A stretch of 26,968 nucleotides of DNA from Actinomycetes bacterium (lineage in GTDB: Bacteria; Actinomycetota; Acidimicrobiia; Acidimicrobiales; RAAP-2), in the NCBI GenBank assembly GCA_021791615.1, contig JAJYWG010000473.1, positions 1-26,968 on the forward strand, written 5' to 3'. How positions within the stretch are numbered: the stretch's first letter is position 1; each line of letters starts with the position of its first letter. A program made the translations under genes and the position numbers. This document shows, piece by piece, positions 7,072 to 14,408 of this stretch. The notes beneath the pieces were generated by a model. It was not told the origin of the DNA and ran no database searches. It saw nothing but the letters and a program-made list of their open reading frames with translations.

Positions 7072-7574
7072 CCGCTGCGCAGCCGTCGCCGGCTGCTGTC
7101 CCTATACGCCCGATGGGCACAGCAGAACATCCCGCCAGCAGCCATCCGGCCATTATGCAGCGGTAACACCACGGGGAGCGGAGCTTCTCGCTTGCCCGGC
7201 ACGCGCAGGACCCCGACGACCGGATCGTCGAGCAGGACGAGGCGGGACAGACCGACCGCCGAGAAGCCCGGCCGTAGACCAGGAAAGACGTTGGAGAGCA
7301 CCTTGTCCTGCATCGGGATCCCGAGCACGCACACACCGACGAGGCGGTCGCCGATCCGGTCGACGAGCCCGTAGCGGAGCTTGGCAGCTGGGTACGAACC
7401 CGCGTAGTGGTGCTCGAGCACGAACATCTTCGCATCGCGGTCTCTCGACAGCTCGACGACCTCGAGTGGATCGATAGCCGTTCCAGTCAAGTGGCGGTGC
7501 ACCAGCCTCCACGCGATGCAAGGTTGCAAAGCGCACAGTCCGCACCCCGCACCGGGACATCCACCCGACCCCAT
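7068..7574 (-). pseudogene. Mom-like (GNAT-fold) protein, apparently C-terminally truncated
   Basis: The frame has 168 residues from the ATG at 7574. Residues about 40-115 (KMFVLEHHYAGSYPAAKLRY, then GLVDRIGDRLVGVCV, LSNVFPGL and LSRLVLLDD) resemble actinobacterial proteins annotated as the Mom family, relatives of the phage Mu adenine-modification acyltransferase. Family members normally continue after the LLDD region with a conserved ESWFLARAF-type segment. Here that is replaced by about 50 unrelated residues (PVVGVLRVPGKREAPLPV...), and no other frame restores it. I read this as a recombined remnant that still provides coupled translation into the PiT gene (GTGA overlap at 7068-7071). The family name is from memory and moderately uncertain. 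Confidence 0.45.
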
Positions 7575-7744
7575 CTTGTCTTACCTGCAAGACCACAACG
7601 AACCGACAGGCTGGCACAGGCTCCTGTGGCAGGGCGAAGACCCGAGATGAAGCCCATCTTCGGCGCCGCCACCCACCACTTCACGACCATGACCGAGCTT
7701 CTCGTGCCTCACGGTGATCTCCCGCACCGATCTCTGCGTGCTAC

Positions 7745-7750
7745 ATCTTA
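7745..7750 (-). promoter_or_regulatory. Possible -10 element of the left phosphate unit
   Basis: TAAGAT on the minus strand (7750 to 7745) lies two bases past the last PHO-box repeat. That position suits a PhoP-activated promoter with a weak or missing -35, as is common for PHO-box promoters. It would give a leader of about 165 nt before the ATG at 7574. No start site is proven. Confidence 0.4.
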
Positions 7751-7752
7751 TG

Positions 7753-7781
7753 GGTGAACGGAGAGTAAACGTAGGGTAAAC
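7753..7781 (-). promoter_or_regulatory. PHO box: three 11-bp direct repeats (PhoP binding)
   Basis: On the minus strand the units are GTTTACC (7781-7775), GTTTACT (7770-7764) and GTTCACC (7759-7753), each starting exactly 11 bp from the next. This matches the GTTCACC-N4 direct-repeat architecture of PhoP sites in Streptomyces and relatives. A fourth, weaker unit may sit at 7786-7792. The site lies between two divergent PiT/DUF47 modules. Its orientation and the adjacent TAAGAT favour the minus-strand module, but the plus-strand PiT start is only 63 bp away and could share control. Confidence 0.8.
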
Positions 7782-7843
7782 GAGCGATGACTAAGCCGCT
7801 CGGCGATCGCGCCCGCGGCCCGTCGAGAAACTGAGGAGACCAG

Positions 7844-8803
7844 GTGAAGATGCTGCTAGTAGCGGTCGCGGCGGTCTTCGCCGTGGCCGCTGGAGCGAAC
7901 GACGGAAGCTCTATCCTCGCCGGCGGTCGGCAGGTCTCCGCCTTCCGCCCGACGACCGCGTGGATCGTGCTCGTCGCCGCGGTCGCAGTTGGTCCGATGC
8001 TCATCGGAACCCACGTCGCGGTGACCCTGTCGCGCGGTCTCGTCCCTTTCTCGGGTCCGGGATCGAAGAGAGCCTTCATCGTCGCGGTGCTCTCAGCGAT
8101 GCTCGTTGTCCTCGGGCTCACTCGCGTCGGTGTCTCGACGAGCCTCACGCTCTCACTCCTCGGTGCCATTGCTGGTGCGGGTCTCGGCGCTGGCATGCAT
8201 GTCGACCTGTCGCGCTTTGTCACTGTCGTCGGGCTCGGCTTCGCCGCACCCGTCGCTTCGGCGTCACTCGCGTACGCATTCGCGCGCGTCGTGCTGCCGA
8301 TGTTGCGTGCGCAGGATCTCGGACGCCGGCTGCGTACCACCCATGCGGTGACCTTTGGCGCACAGTGCCTCGCCTACGCCACGAATGGGGGGCAGAAGGT
8401 GCTCGCCCTGCTCATCGTGGCGACGGGCTCGACGGCGCGCGGACGGGTCGTGCTGCCGCGTCTCGATATAGCGCTCGCAGCTGTGCCATTCGGTCTCGGC
8501 GTGCTGCTCGGTGTGCGCCGCGTCTCCGCGAAGCTCGGGCGCGGCGTCCTCGCTGTCCGCCTCCGGCACACCGTCGTCGCCGAGGCGGTCTCGACAGTGC
8601 TCTCGCTTAGCGCCGGGCTCGTCGGAGTCCCTCTCACCATGAGCCAGTCGGTCGCGGGAGCGCTCGTCGGCGCGGGAGCAAGCGAGGGGATCCACCGCGT
8701 GAGGTGGGCCCTCGCAGGACGTTTTGTCGGGGCCTGGGTGCTCACAGTCCCGACGAGCATGGGTATCGCTGCTGCTGCGTCGGCGATCGCGCGCCGGGCA
8801 TGA
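7844..8803 (+). CDS. PiT-family inorganic phosphate transporter (right copy)
   Basis: 319 residues from the GTG at 7844, with GAGGAG 5 bp upstream; the alternative ATG at 7850 would have poorer spacing. It is hydrophobic throughout with the two-fold PiT plan. The first signature, AAGANDGSSILAGG, keeps the GxND core. The second, AYATNGGQKVLALL, has Gly where the canonical NDGQK has Asp. This complements the left copy, which is altered in its first motif. It should import phosphate or a related anion. Translation is coupled to the DUF47 gene by a 4-bp ATGA overlap. It is a divergent homologue of the left copy, not a recent duplicate. Confidence 0.85.
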   Translation: MKMLLVAVAAVFAVAAGANDGSSILAGGRQVSAFRPTTAWIVLVAAVAVGPMLIGTHVAVTLSRGLVPFSGPGSKRAFIVAVLSAMLVVLGLTRVGVSTSLTLSLLGAIAGAGLGAGMHVDLSRFVTVVGLGFAAPVASASLAYAFARVVLPMLRAQDLGRRLRTTHAVTFGAQCLAYATNGGQKVLALLIVATGSTARGRVVLPRLDIALAAVPFGLGVLLGVRRVSAKLGRGVLAVRLRHTVVAEAVSTVLSLSAGLVGVPLTMSQSVAGALVGAGASEGIHRVRWALAGRFVGAWVLTVPTSMGIAAAASAIARRA

Positions 8804-9468
8804 ACCCGTTCCGCGGGTCGAGCGCACGGCCCCGAGCGTGGTTGTCGACGGGGATCGGGATGGTCCACCGCCACCGGGACGGGCTGTTGCACGCGTTCGC
8901 CGACCAGCTCAGCGCGACGGTGGCGGGTGCGGAGCTCGTCGGGCGCCTCGTGCGCGCGGAGCTGAGCTCAGAGGTGGCGCGCGGTGAGATGCACGAGGTG
9001 GAGCACGCTGGCGACGCAGCCCGGCGGCAGCTCGTCGGCGAGCTCTCGAGCGCGCTGACGAGCCCGATCGACGGCGAGGACCTGTTCCGGCTATCACGCT
9101 CCATCGACGACGTGCTCGACAACCTGCGGGACTTCGTACGGGAGGCCGACCTGTTCCAGTGCGAGTCGCTCGGCTTTGCTGTCTCGCTCGTCGAAGCCGT
9201 CCAGGACGGGCTCGGCCATCTTGGCTTGGCGGTTGCAAGCGTGCTCGAGCGGCCCGGCGGGAGTCTCGAGGCGACGCTTGCGGCGCGCAAGGCAGTGGGT
9301 CGGGTGCGGCGTCGCTACCAGGTCGAGCTCGCTCGGCTCTTCGCGGAGCCGCTGTCCCCCGAGACCTTGAAGCGTCGGGAGCTCCTCCGGCGCCTCGATG
9401 TCGTCGCGCTCCGGCTCGGCGAGGCAGCCGATGCCTTGGCTGACGGAGAGCTGAAACGCTACCGATGA
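8800..9468 (+). CDS. DUF47 / PhoU-like partner of PiT transporter (right copy)
   Basis: 222 residues, starting at the ATG that overlaps the PiT stop (ATGA at 8800-8803). The helical bundle carries the family signature at about residues 85-120 (LTSPIDGEDLFRLSRSID then DVLDNLRDFVREADLF), matching the equivalent stretch of the left DUF47 protein. Acidic residues in this region bind metal in PhoU-like proteins. Its genetic coupling to a PiT carrier indicates a role as transporter accessory or regulator. Upstream in-frame starts exist, but they would lie inside the PiT gene and lack family similarity. Confidence 0.82.
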   Translation: MNPFRGSSARPRAWLSTGIGMVHRHRDGLLHAFADQLSATVAGAELVGRLVRAELSSEVARGEMHEVEHAGDAARRQLVGELSSALTSPIDGEDLFRLSRSIDDVLDNLRDFVREADLFQCESLGFAVSLVEAVQDGLGHLGLAVASVLERPGGSLEATLAARKAVGRVRRRYQVELARLFAEPLSPETLKRRELLRRLDVVALRLGEAADALADGELKRYR

Positions 9469-9627
9469 GGTCCAGGTAGACGGGTGTACTGAGCCGTGCC
9501 CACCTGGGACGACACCGCATCGATCCCTCGTGGAACCACGGCAGCACGGAGCATCGCTGGTCCTCGTGCAAACAACCGTCGGTCTGTCGACGCATGTACC
9601 GCGATAGAAGAGCTCGGCTCCCGGGCC

Positions 9628-9656
9628 TTGACGAAGTCGCACGGCTCCCCTAGTCT
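9628..9656 (+). promoter_or_regulatory. Sigma70-type promoter of the regulator and sugar locus
   Basis: A -35 TTGACG (9628-9633), a 17-bp spacer and a -10 TAGTCT (9651-9656) form a good housekeeping promoter. The predicted start near 9663 lies about 32 bp before a leader ORF and 133 bp before the GntR-family gene. It probably drives the regulator and possibly the whole downstream operon. Confidence 0.6.
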
Positions 9657-9694
9657 GTGGAAGGAGGTCCAACCACCGGGGGGCGGGGGAGACA

Positions 9695-9799
9695 ATGAAA
9701 GTTCTATCGCTGCGCCACGCGTTGCGGTCGTCGCCGGGCTTGCTCGACTCCACCGGAATCCCGTGGGTTCGCGCCGCGCGCGATGGTGTCCGGTCGTGA
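9695..9799 (+). CDS. 34-residue leader peptide ORF coupled to the GntR gene
   Basis: The ATG at 9695 is preceded by GGGGGAG at good spacing. It opens a 34-codon frame (MKVLSLRHALRSSPGLLD, then STGIPWVRAARDGVRS) that stops with TGA at 9797-9799. The stop overlaps the proposed GTG start of the regulator as GTGA, the same coupling used elsewhere in the locus. The peptide is basic (seven Arg/Lys) and has no recognisable family. It could be a translational-coupling leader or a small functional protein. Position, ribosome-binding site and overlap support it; conservation is unknown. Confidence 0.5.
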   Translation: MKVLSLRHALRSSPGLLDSTGIPWVRAARDGVRS

Positions 9800-10641
9800 C
9801 CGATGCTCCCCGTGCGAGCGATCGTCAGGCGCCAGGTCCTCAGGCCGCGACTGCCCCGGAATTCGAGCCTGACGGCCTTAGCGATACCTGGGGCAATGCC
9901 GCCAATCGGCGGACAGAGGCCCAGCGGAAGCCCCTGCCGCAGGACATCGCCAGCCGAGTAGAGGCTTCTGTCCAGGTTGGCCGCTACGTCGTCGGTTCGC
10001 GCCTTCCTCCAGAGAGAGAGCTCTGCATACGGATGGGGGCGAGCCGCAACGTCCTTCGGGAGGCACTGCGAATCCTCGAGACGCGCGGGATCGTCGAGAT
10101 CCGACATGGCGTGGGGGCATTCGTCGTCCGGAGCCCCGCGGCAGGACATGCCCAGATCCCGATAGAGGTCCGGCTCCGGCGGGCGACGTTCCCCGTCGAG
10201 GAGGTCATGGTGGGCCGGCGGGCCATCGAGTGTGCTGTTGTCGAGGTGGCGGCGAGAGCCCGGGACGAGATGGACCTCGAGCGGCTGCGAGAGCTTCTCG
10301 ACAACGCCACCCTCTCCATGGTCGAGGGGGATTCCGAGACCTACATCGAACTCGACATCAAGTTCCATGAATACCTCGGCACCTGCACCCACAACAGGCT
10401 GCTCGAGGATATCCAAGGCGAGCTGACCAAGGCCACTTTGAGCGTCCGGAGCATCGCGACCGAGACCTTCGATGCGATGAGAGCGGCCGTGGACTTCCAC
10501 GGCGAGATCCTCGATGCCCTCGCTCGCGGAGACGGAGAGGCAGCCCGAGCCGCGATGGTGATGCACCTCCTCGACGCACGCGAGCGGCTCCTCGCTGCCC
10601 TCATCGGCAACGAGGAGCACGGCGGGGAGTCGTCGACATGA
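9796..10641 (+). CDS. GntR-family (FadR/FCD subgroup) transcriptional regulator
   Basis: 281 residues from the GTG at 9796, a start chosen because it overlaps the leader stop. The first 43 residues are Pro/Ala-rich and may be disordered. The winged helix lies at about 44-112 (GSRLPPERELCIRMGASRNV, then REALRILETRGIVEIR). The C-terminal FCD domain (about 130-270) shows likely metal/ligand-pocket residues in YIELDIKFHEYLG, AVDFHGEILDAL and MVMHLLDAR. FCD regulators usually sense sugar acids or carboxylates and repress adjacent catabolic operons. Its position at the head of the sugar locus makes it the presumed local repressor. The extended frame back to 9496 is spurious N-terminal read-in. Confidence 0.85.
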   Translation: MTDAPRASDRQAPGPQAATAPEFEPDGLSDTWGNAANRRTEAQRKPLPQDIASRVEASVQVGRYVVGSRLPPERELCIRMGASRNVLREALRILETRGIVEIRHGVGAFVVRSPAAGHAQIPIEVRLRRATFPVEEVMVGRRAIECAVVEVAARARDEMDLERLRELLDNATLSMVEGDSETYIELDIKFHEYLGTCTHNRLLEDIQGELTKATLSVRSIATETFDAMRAAVDFHGEILDALARGDGEAARAAMVMHLLDARERLLAALIGNEEHGGESST

Positions 10642-10722
10642 GCGGATCGAACGACATCCCCATCGGTAGCCGTCGCGTCGCCAGAGCAGTTCTCGGAGAC
10701 GCGTGCCGAAGGTCCACCACAC

Positions 10723-10741
10723 AGCCAAGACCGCCTTGGCT
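10723..10741. promoter_or_regulatory. Inverted repeat before the first enzyme gene
   Basis: AGCCAAG (10723-10729) and CTTGGCT (10735-10741) form a perfect 7-bp stem with a 5-nt loop, 25 bp before the isomerase start. It could be the GntR operator, or a hairpin that tunes expression between the regulator and the enzyme genes. Nothing further distinguishes these. Confidence 0.4.
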
Positions 10742-10766
10742 CTATGAGATGCACGGGAGCATGTAG

Positions 10767-11765
10767 ATGTCCAAGCCGAGGATTGCAGCCTTTCCAAAGG
10801 GCTACTTCGACCAGCTCGTCGCGCGTGATCCCATCACGATCGAAGACTGGATAGCCGAAGCGCCCTCGCTCGGGATCGAGGGCGTCGAGCTCTACCCGAG
10901 CTTCCTGCGCAGCACGGAGGCTCCCTACCTCGCCGAACTTCGCCGCCGGTCCGAGGATGTAGGGATGGAGCTTCCGATGATGTGCTCCTCACCCGACTTC
11001 GTCGATCCCCATAGCGGCGCCTGGGAGGTAGCCGTCGAGCTCATGCGGGAGATGGTCGACGTGATGGTCGAGCTCTCTCCGACTGCCCAGTGGCGCAGCG
11101 TCCGCGTTCTCTCCGGCCAGCGCTGGCCGGGTGTCGCTGAGGAGGAGGGGATCGCTCGGGTTGTCGAGGGGATCGAAGCTGTCCTTCCCTACGCGTCAGA
11201 TCGTGGGGTCCATGTTGTCATGGAGAACCACTACAAGGACGGGCTGTGGCTCCACCCCGAGTTTGCCCAGGCGAGCGGGCTCTTCCTTGCCATCATCGAG
11301 AAGATCGACTCCCCGTGGTTCGGCGTCAACTTCGACCCCTCGAACGCGATCGTCGCAGGCGACGATCCGCTCGTCCTGCTCGACCACGTCGTGGAGCGGG
11401 TCGTCACCATGCACGCGAGCGACCGCTCGCTGCGCCCCGGTTTCACCCTCGACGACCTCGATGCCCACCAGGGTGTCGGGTACCCCGAGGCGCTCCAGCA
11501 TGGGGTCGTGGGCCAGGGGTTGAACGACTACCCCGCCATCCTCTCGCGCCTCGCCTCCGAGGGTTTTGACGGATGGATCTCCATCGAGGACGGAGAACGG
11601 GGCGGGGAGGAGGGTCTCGAGGACATTCGCCAGTCGGCTCGCTACCTCCGGGACCTCATCGAGCAGCGCTGGGGAGCGGACGACATCGACGATGTCGACC
11701 AGATGCCAGGACCGAGCACGTCAGGCCCGGGCGGATCGGGATCGAACAAGGGGGCAAGCCGGTGA
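10767..11765 (+). CDS. Sugar isomerase/epimerase, xylose-isomerase-like TIM barrel (first copy)
   Basis: 332 residues with an ATG start and GGGAG upstream. The fold is the AP_endonuc_2 (PF01261) barrel used by sugar isomerases and epimerases. Probable divalent-metal ligands are Glu153 (VVMENHY), Asp190 (VNFDPSN), His216 (TMHASD) and Glu274 (ISIEDGE), the standard E-D-H-E set, so the active site is complete. The last 25 residues (PGPSTSGPGGSGSNKGAS) are a disordered Gly/Ser tail outside the fold. The stop overlaps the next start as GTGA. It probably interconverts a keto-sugar or its acid derivative in this pathway; the substrate is unknown. Confidence 0.85.
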   Translation: MSKPRIAAFPKGYFDQLVARDPITIEDWIAEAPSLGIEGVELYPSFLRSTEAPYLAELRRRSEDVGMELPMMCSSPDFVDPHSGAWEVAVELMREMVDVMVELSPTAQWRSVRVLSGQRWPGVAEEEGIARVVEGIEAVLPYASDRGVHVVMENHYKDGLWLHPEFAQASGLFLAIIEKIDSPWFGVNFDPSNAIVAGDDPLVLLDHVVERVVTMHASDRSLRPGFTLDDLDAHQGVGYPEALQHGVVGQGLNDYPAILSRLASEGFDGWISIEDGERGGEEGLEDIRQSARYLRDLIEQRWGADDIDDVDQMPGPSTSGPGGSGSNKGASR

Positions 11766-12490
11766 AGACGATCGTGCAGATCTCGCTCGACCTAGTCGAG
11801 ATCCCCGAGGCACTGCGGACGGCTGAGATCGCCGTCGAGGCGGGCGTCGACTGGCTCGAAGCGGGGACTCCGCTCATCATCGCCGAAGGGATGAACGGCG
11901 TCAGGGCACTCCGCGAAGCATTTCCGAAGGTGCCGATCGTCGCCGACTTAAAGACGATGGACGGGGGATGGCTCGAGGCGGAGCTGATGGCAAAGGCCGG
12001 AGCGACCCATGTCGTCGTGATGGAGCGAGCCCACCCCGAGACAGTGAAGGTGGTCGTCCAAGCGGGTCGAGATCTCGGCGTCGCGGTCATGGGAGACAAC
12101 CTCGGGGCTGACGATGCCGCCGCCGCAGCCCGGCGCCTCGAGGATCTCGGGTGTGACTACGTGATCCACCACGTCGGTTACGACGAGCGTCGCGGGATAG
12201 CGGCCTCTGGCCGGCCCACCCCGAGCCCGCTCGACGAGCTCGCAAACGTCGTACAAGCGGTTGGGATCCCGGTCCAGGCCGTCGGCGGGCTCTCGATCGA
12301 GCAGGCAGTGCGAACCCCTGAGCTCGGGTCGCCTCTCGTCGTGCTCGGTGCGCCGCTCACGATCGACGCGGACGCGTTCAGGACCGCCTCGGGTGACCTC
12401 AGTGCCGTGCTCGGCGAGATCTGCCAGCGCGTCCACGCGTACGGGGACGTGGGCCCGACCGCGCCCGGAGCCCGGGAGGTTTCACGATGA
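11762..12490 (+). CDS. HUMPS-family enzyme (3-hexulose-6-phosphate synthase / 3-keto-L-gulonate-6-phosphate decarboxylase-like)
   Basis: 242 residues from the GTG at 11762, coupled to the gene on each side. It belongs to the orotidine-monophosphate decarboxylase suprafamily barrel. Asp10, Glu33 (WLEAGTPL), Asp62, Lys64 and Asp67 (ADLKTMDGG) sit at nearly the same positions as the catalytic and metal residues of KGPDC. His136/His137 in VIHHVGYDERRG resemble the HxGxD pattern of hexulose-phosphate synthases. The phosphate-gripping Gly-Arg of the family (VGRAIT-type) reads VLGAPLT here, with Ala for Arg. It could cleave a 3-keto-hexose or decarboxylate a 3-keto-aldonate. No kinase or phosphohexuloisomerase is nearby, so a non-phosphorylated substrate is possible. 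Confidence 0.8.
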   Translation: MKTIVQISLDLVEIPEALRTAEIAVEAGVDWLEAGTPLIIAEGMNGVRALREAFPKVPIVADLKTMDGGWLEAELMAKAGATHVVVMERAHPETVKVVVQAGRDLGVAVMGDNLGADDAAAAARRLEDLGCDYVIHHVGYDERRGIAASGRPTPSPLDELANVVQAVGIPVQAVGGLSIEQAVRTPELGSPLVVLGAPLTIDADAFRTASGDLSAVLGEICQRVHAYGDVGPTAPGAREVSR

Positions 12491-13548
12491 CCCAGACCAT
12501 GGGAGACAAGACGATGCAGGCGGTCGTCAACTTCGCACCGGACCCCCACTCGGTCGAGCTCCGAGAGCTCTCCGTGCCGGAGATCGGGGACGAGGACGTG
12601 CTCGTCGCGGTGAAGGCGGTCGGCGTGTGCGGGAGCGACGTCCATCAGTACGAGTCGAGCCACAGCTGGGCAGTCAACTACCCGGTCGTCCTTGGCCACG
12701 AGTTCTCCGGCGTCATTGCAGCCGTCGGTTCGCGTGTCACGGCGTTCGCAGAAGGCGACCGCGTCACCTCTGAGACCGCAGCCGTGCTCGACGCGACGTC
12801 ACCTCTTGTCCGGTCCGGGCGCTACAACCTCGACCCTGGTCGCCGAGGCTTCGGCTATGGCGTCGATGGCGCGATGGCCGGCTTCGTGCGGGTCCCCGAG
12901 CGTTGCATCCACCTGCTTCCGCCGACCCTCAGCTTCGAGACGGCCGCTCTCGCCGAGCCGTGCTCTGTCGCCTACAACGCGGTCTGTGTCAGCTCGCGGA
13001 TCCGGCCCGGCGACGCGGTCGTCGTCGTCGGCCCAGGAACCATCGGCTTGTGCGCGACTCTGCTCGCCGCCTTGTCAGGGGCGAGCCCGCTCGTCGTCGT
13101 CGGCACTGCCGCAGACGGCGACCGGCTCGCCCTCGCCACCGCTCTCGGGGCGACCCACGTTGTCGCCGGAGCCCCTGCCGAGGTCGCCGAGCAGATCAAG
13201 GACCTCACCGACGGCTACGGCCCCGACCTTGTCGTCGACTCCGCAGGGGTGAGCGCGACCCTTGCGCTCGCTCTCGATCTGGTCCGTCCCGGCGGGCAGG
13301 TCACCAAGGTCGGCTGGGGGCCGAAGCCCTACGGCTTCTCCCTCGACCCGCTCGTCGCCAAGGCGGTCAACCTGCAGGGCAGCTTCAGCCACACGTGGGC
13401 GATGTGGGAGAAGGTGCTCCACATGCTCGCCACCGGCCAGCTCGACCCGTCGCCGCTCGTCCAGCACGTCGGTCCACTCTCGAGCTGGCGGGAAGGCTTC
13501 CTCGCCATGCACGAGGGCCGCGTCGTGAAGGCGGTGCTGAAGCCATGA
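12487..13548 (+). CDS. Zinc-type medium-chain alcohol/polyol dehydrogenase
   Basis: 353 residues with an ATGA overlap to the HUMPS gene. The N-terminal catalytic domain shows the catalytic-zinc set Cys48 (GVCGSD), His71-Glu72 (LGHEFSG) and Glu157 (LAEPCSVA). The Rossmann domain carries VVGPGTIG (about 181-187) for NAD(P). Overall it resembles the sorbitol/threonine dehydrogenase branch (NLxPxRxGFGYGVDGAMAGF). The lobe that normally holds four structural-zinc cysteines reads SETAAVLDATSPLVRSGRYN, with no cysteine, so only the catalytic metal is expected. It probably oxidises a sugar, polyol or aldonate hydroxyl to a ketone, supplying the keto substrate of the HUMPS enzyme. Confidence 0.87.
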   Translation: MTQTMGDKTMQAVVNFAPDPHSVELRELSVPEIGDEDVLVAVKAVGVCGSDVHQYESSHSWAVNYPVVLGHEFSGVIAAVGSRVTAFAEGDRVTSETAAVLDATSPLVRSGRYNLDPGRRGFGYGVDGAMAGFVRVPERCIHLLPPTLSFETAALAEPCSVAYNAVCVSSRIRPGDAVVVVGPGTIGLCATLLAALSGASPLVVVGTAADGDRLALATALGATHVVAGAPAEVAEQIKDLTDGYGPDLVVDSAGVSATLALALDLVRPGGQVTKVGWGPKPYGFSLDPLVAKAVNLQGSFSHTWAMWEKVLHMLATGQLDPSPLVQHVGPLSSWREGFLAMHEGRVVKAVLKP

Positions 13549-14408
13549 GCGCCGGGGAGGCCCCCCGCTTCGGCGTCAGCGAGTTCAGCACCTGGCCGTG
13601 GAGCTTCGAGCAGGACGTCGCGGCCTACGCCGCGCTCGGCGTCGAGGTCATGGAGGTCTGCGAGGCCAAGCTCGACCCCGAGCGGGCAGAGGCCCAGCTG
13701 CGCACGATCTCAGAAGCTGGGCTCGTCGTCGCGTCCATGCAGCCTCGCCTCCACTCGATCTTCCCTGACGCTCCCCGGCCGCTGCCATCTGAGCCGGCCG
13801 ACAGAACGGCACGGCTCCGGACCTCGATCGAGCTCGCTGGGCGGTCTATCCCCGGAGCGACACTCGTCACGATCACTGGTGCGGCGCGCGCTGGTAACTT
13901 CCGCGAGGCCTACACCGTCGCGATCAGCCAGTACAGGGTCCTGGCCGATCTGGCGGCCATCCACGGGGTCCGGCTCGCGCTCGAGCCGCTCAACCCGATC
14001 CTCATGAACGTTGACACCTTCGTATCCACGATCGCAGATGCGCTGCGCATCGTCGAGGCCGTCGACCGAGAGAGCTTCGGGATCTGGCTCGACGTCTGGC
14101 ACGTCTGGCAGGACCCGGCCGTCCTCGAGCGCATCAGGGCCTGCGGGGATCGAATCTTCGGAGTGCACGTGAGCGACTGGCACACCCCTCGGCACGTGGA
14201 GGACCGGGCCATCGTCGGCACAGGCGAGATCCCGCTGGCGCAGCTGCTGAGGGCCTTCGCCGACGCTGGCTACAGCGGTGCCTACATCCTCGAGATCTTC
14301 TCGACCAAGCAGCTACCCGACTCGTTGTGGGCCGGCGACCTCGATGAGCTCATCCGCGCCAGCCGTGCCGGACTGGAGGTCGCATGGCACCAAGCCATGG
14401 GCGCCTGA
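13545..14408 (+). CDS. Sugar isomerase/epimerase, xylose-isomerase-like TIM barrel (second copy)
   Basis: 287 residues; the ATG start overlaps the dehydrogenase stop as ATGA. Another PF01261 barrel, only distantly related to the one at 10767. Likely metal ligands are Glu147 (LALEPLN), Asp183 (IWLDVWH), His208 (FGVHVSD) and Glu250 (YILEIFS). The VGTGEIP loop (about 224-230) is typical of the IolE/tagatose-epimerase-like and 2-keto-myo-inositol dehydratase relatives. Epimerisation or dehydration of a keto-sugar are both possible. Its 3' end overlaps the SDR gene by 25 bp in another frame, consistent with tight co-expression. Confidence 0.85.
   Translation: MSAGEAPRFGVSEFSTWPWSFEQDVAAYAALGVEVMEVCEAKLDPERAEAQLRTISEAGLVVASMQPRLHSIFPDAPRPLPSEPADRTARLRTSIELAGRSIPGATLVTITGAARAGNFREAYTVAISQYRVLADLAAIHGVRLALEPLNPILMNVDTFVSTIADALRIVEAVDRESFGIWLDVWHVWQDPAVLERIRACGDRIFGVHVSDWHTPRHVEDRAIVGTGEIPLAQLLRAFADAGYSGAYILEIFSTKQLPDSLWAGDLDELIRASRAGLEVAWHQAMGA

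Noticed and set aside
5530..7374. 614-residue plus-strand frame opposite the PiT/DUF47 genes
   Set aside because: The composition (His/Arg/Pro/Thr-rich) is that of an antisense shadow, and the opposite strand carries clear PiT motifs.
9496..9795. N-terminal extension of the GntR regulator
   Set aside because: It would cross the promoter and leader ORF, has no similarity, and the GTGA-coupled start at 9796 explains the gene better.
12903..14408. 501-residue frame that includes the second isomerase
   Set aside because: Its first 214 codons are an out-of-frame shadow of the dehydrogenase; the real gene begins at the ATGA overlap at 13545.
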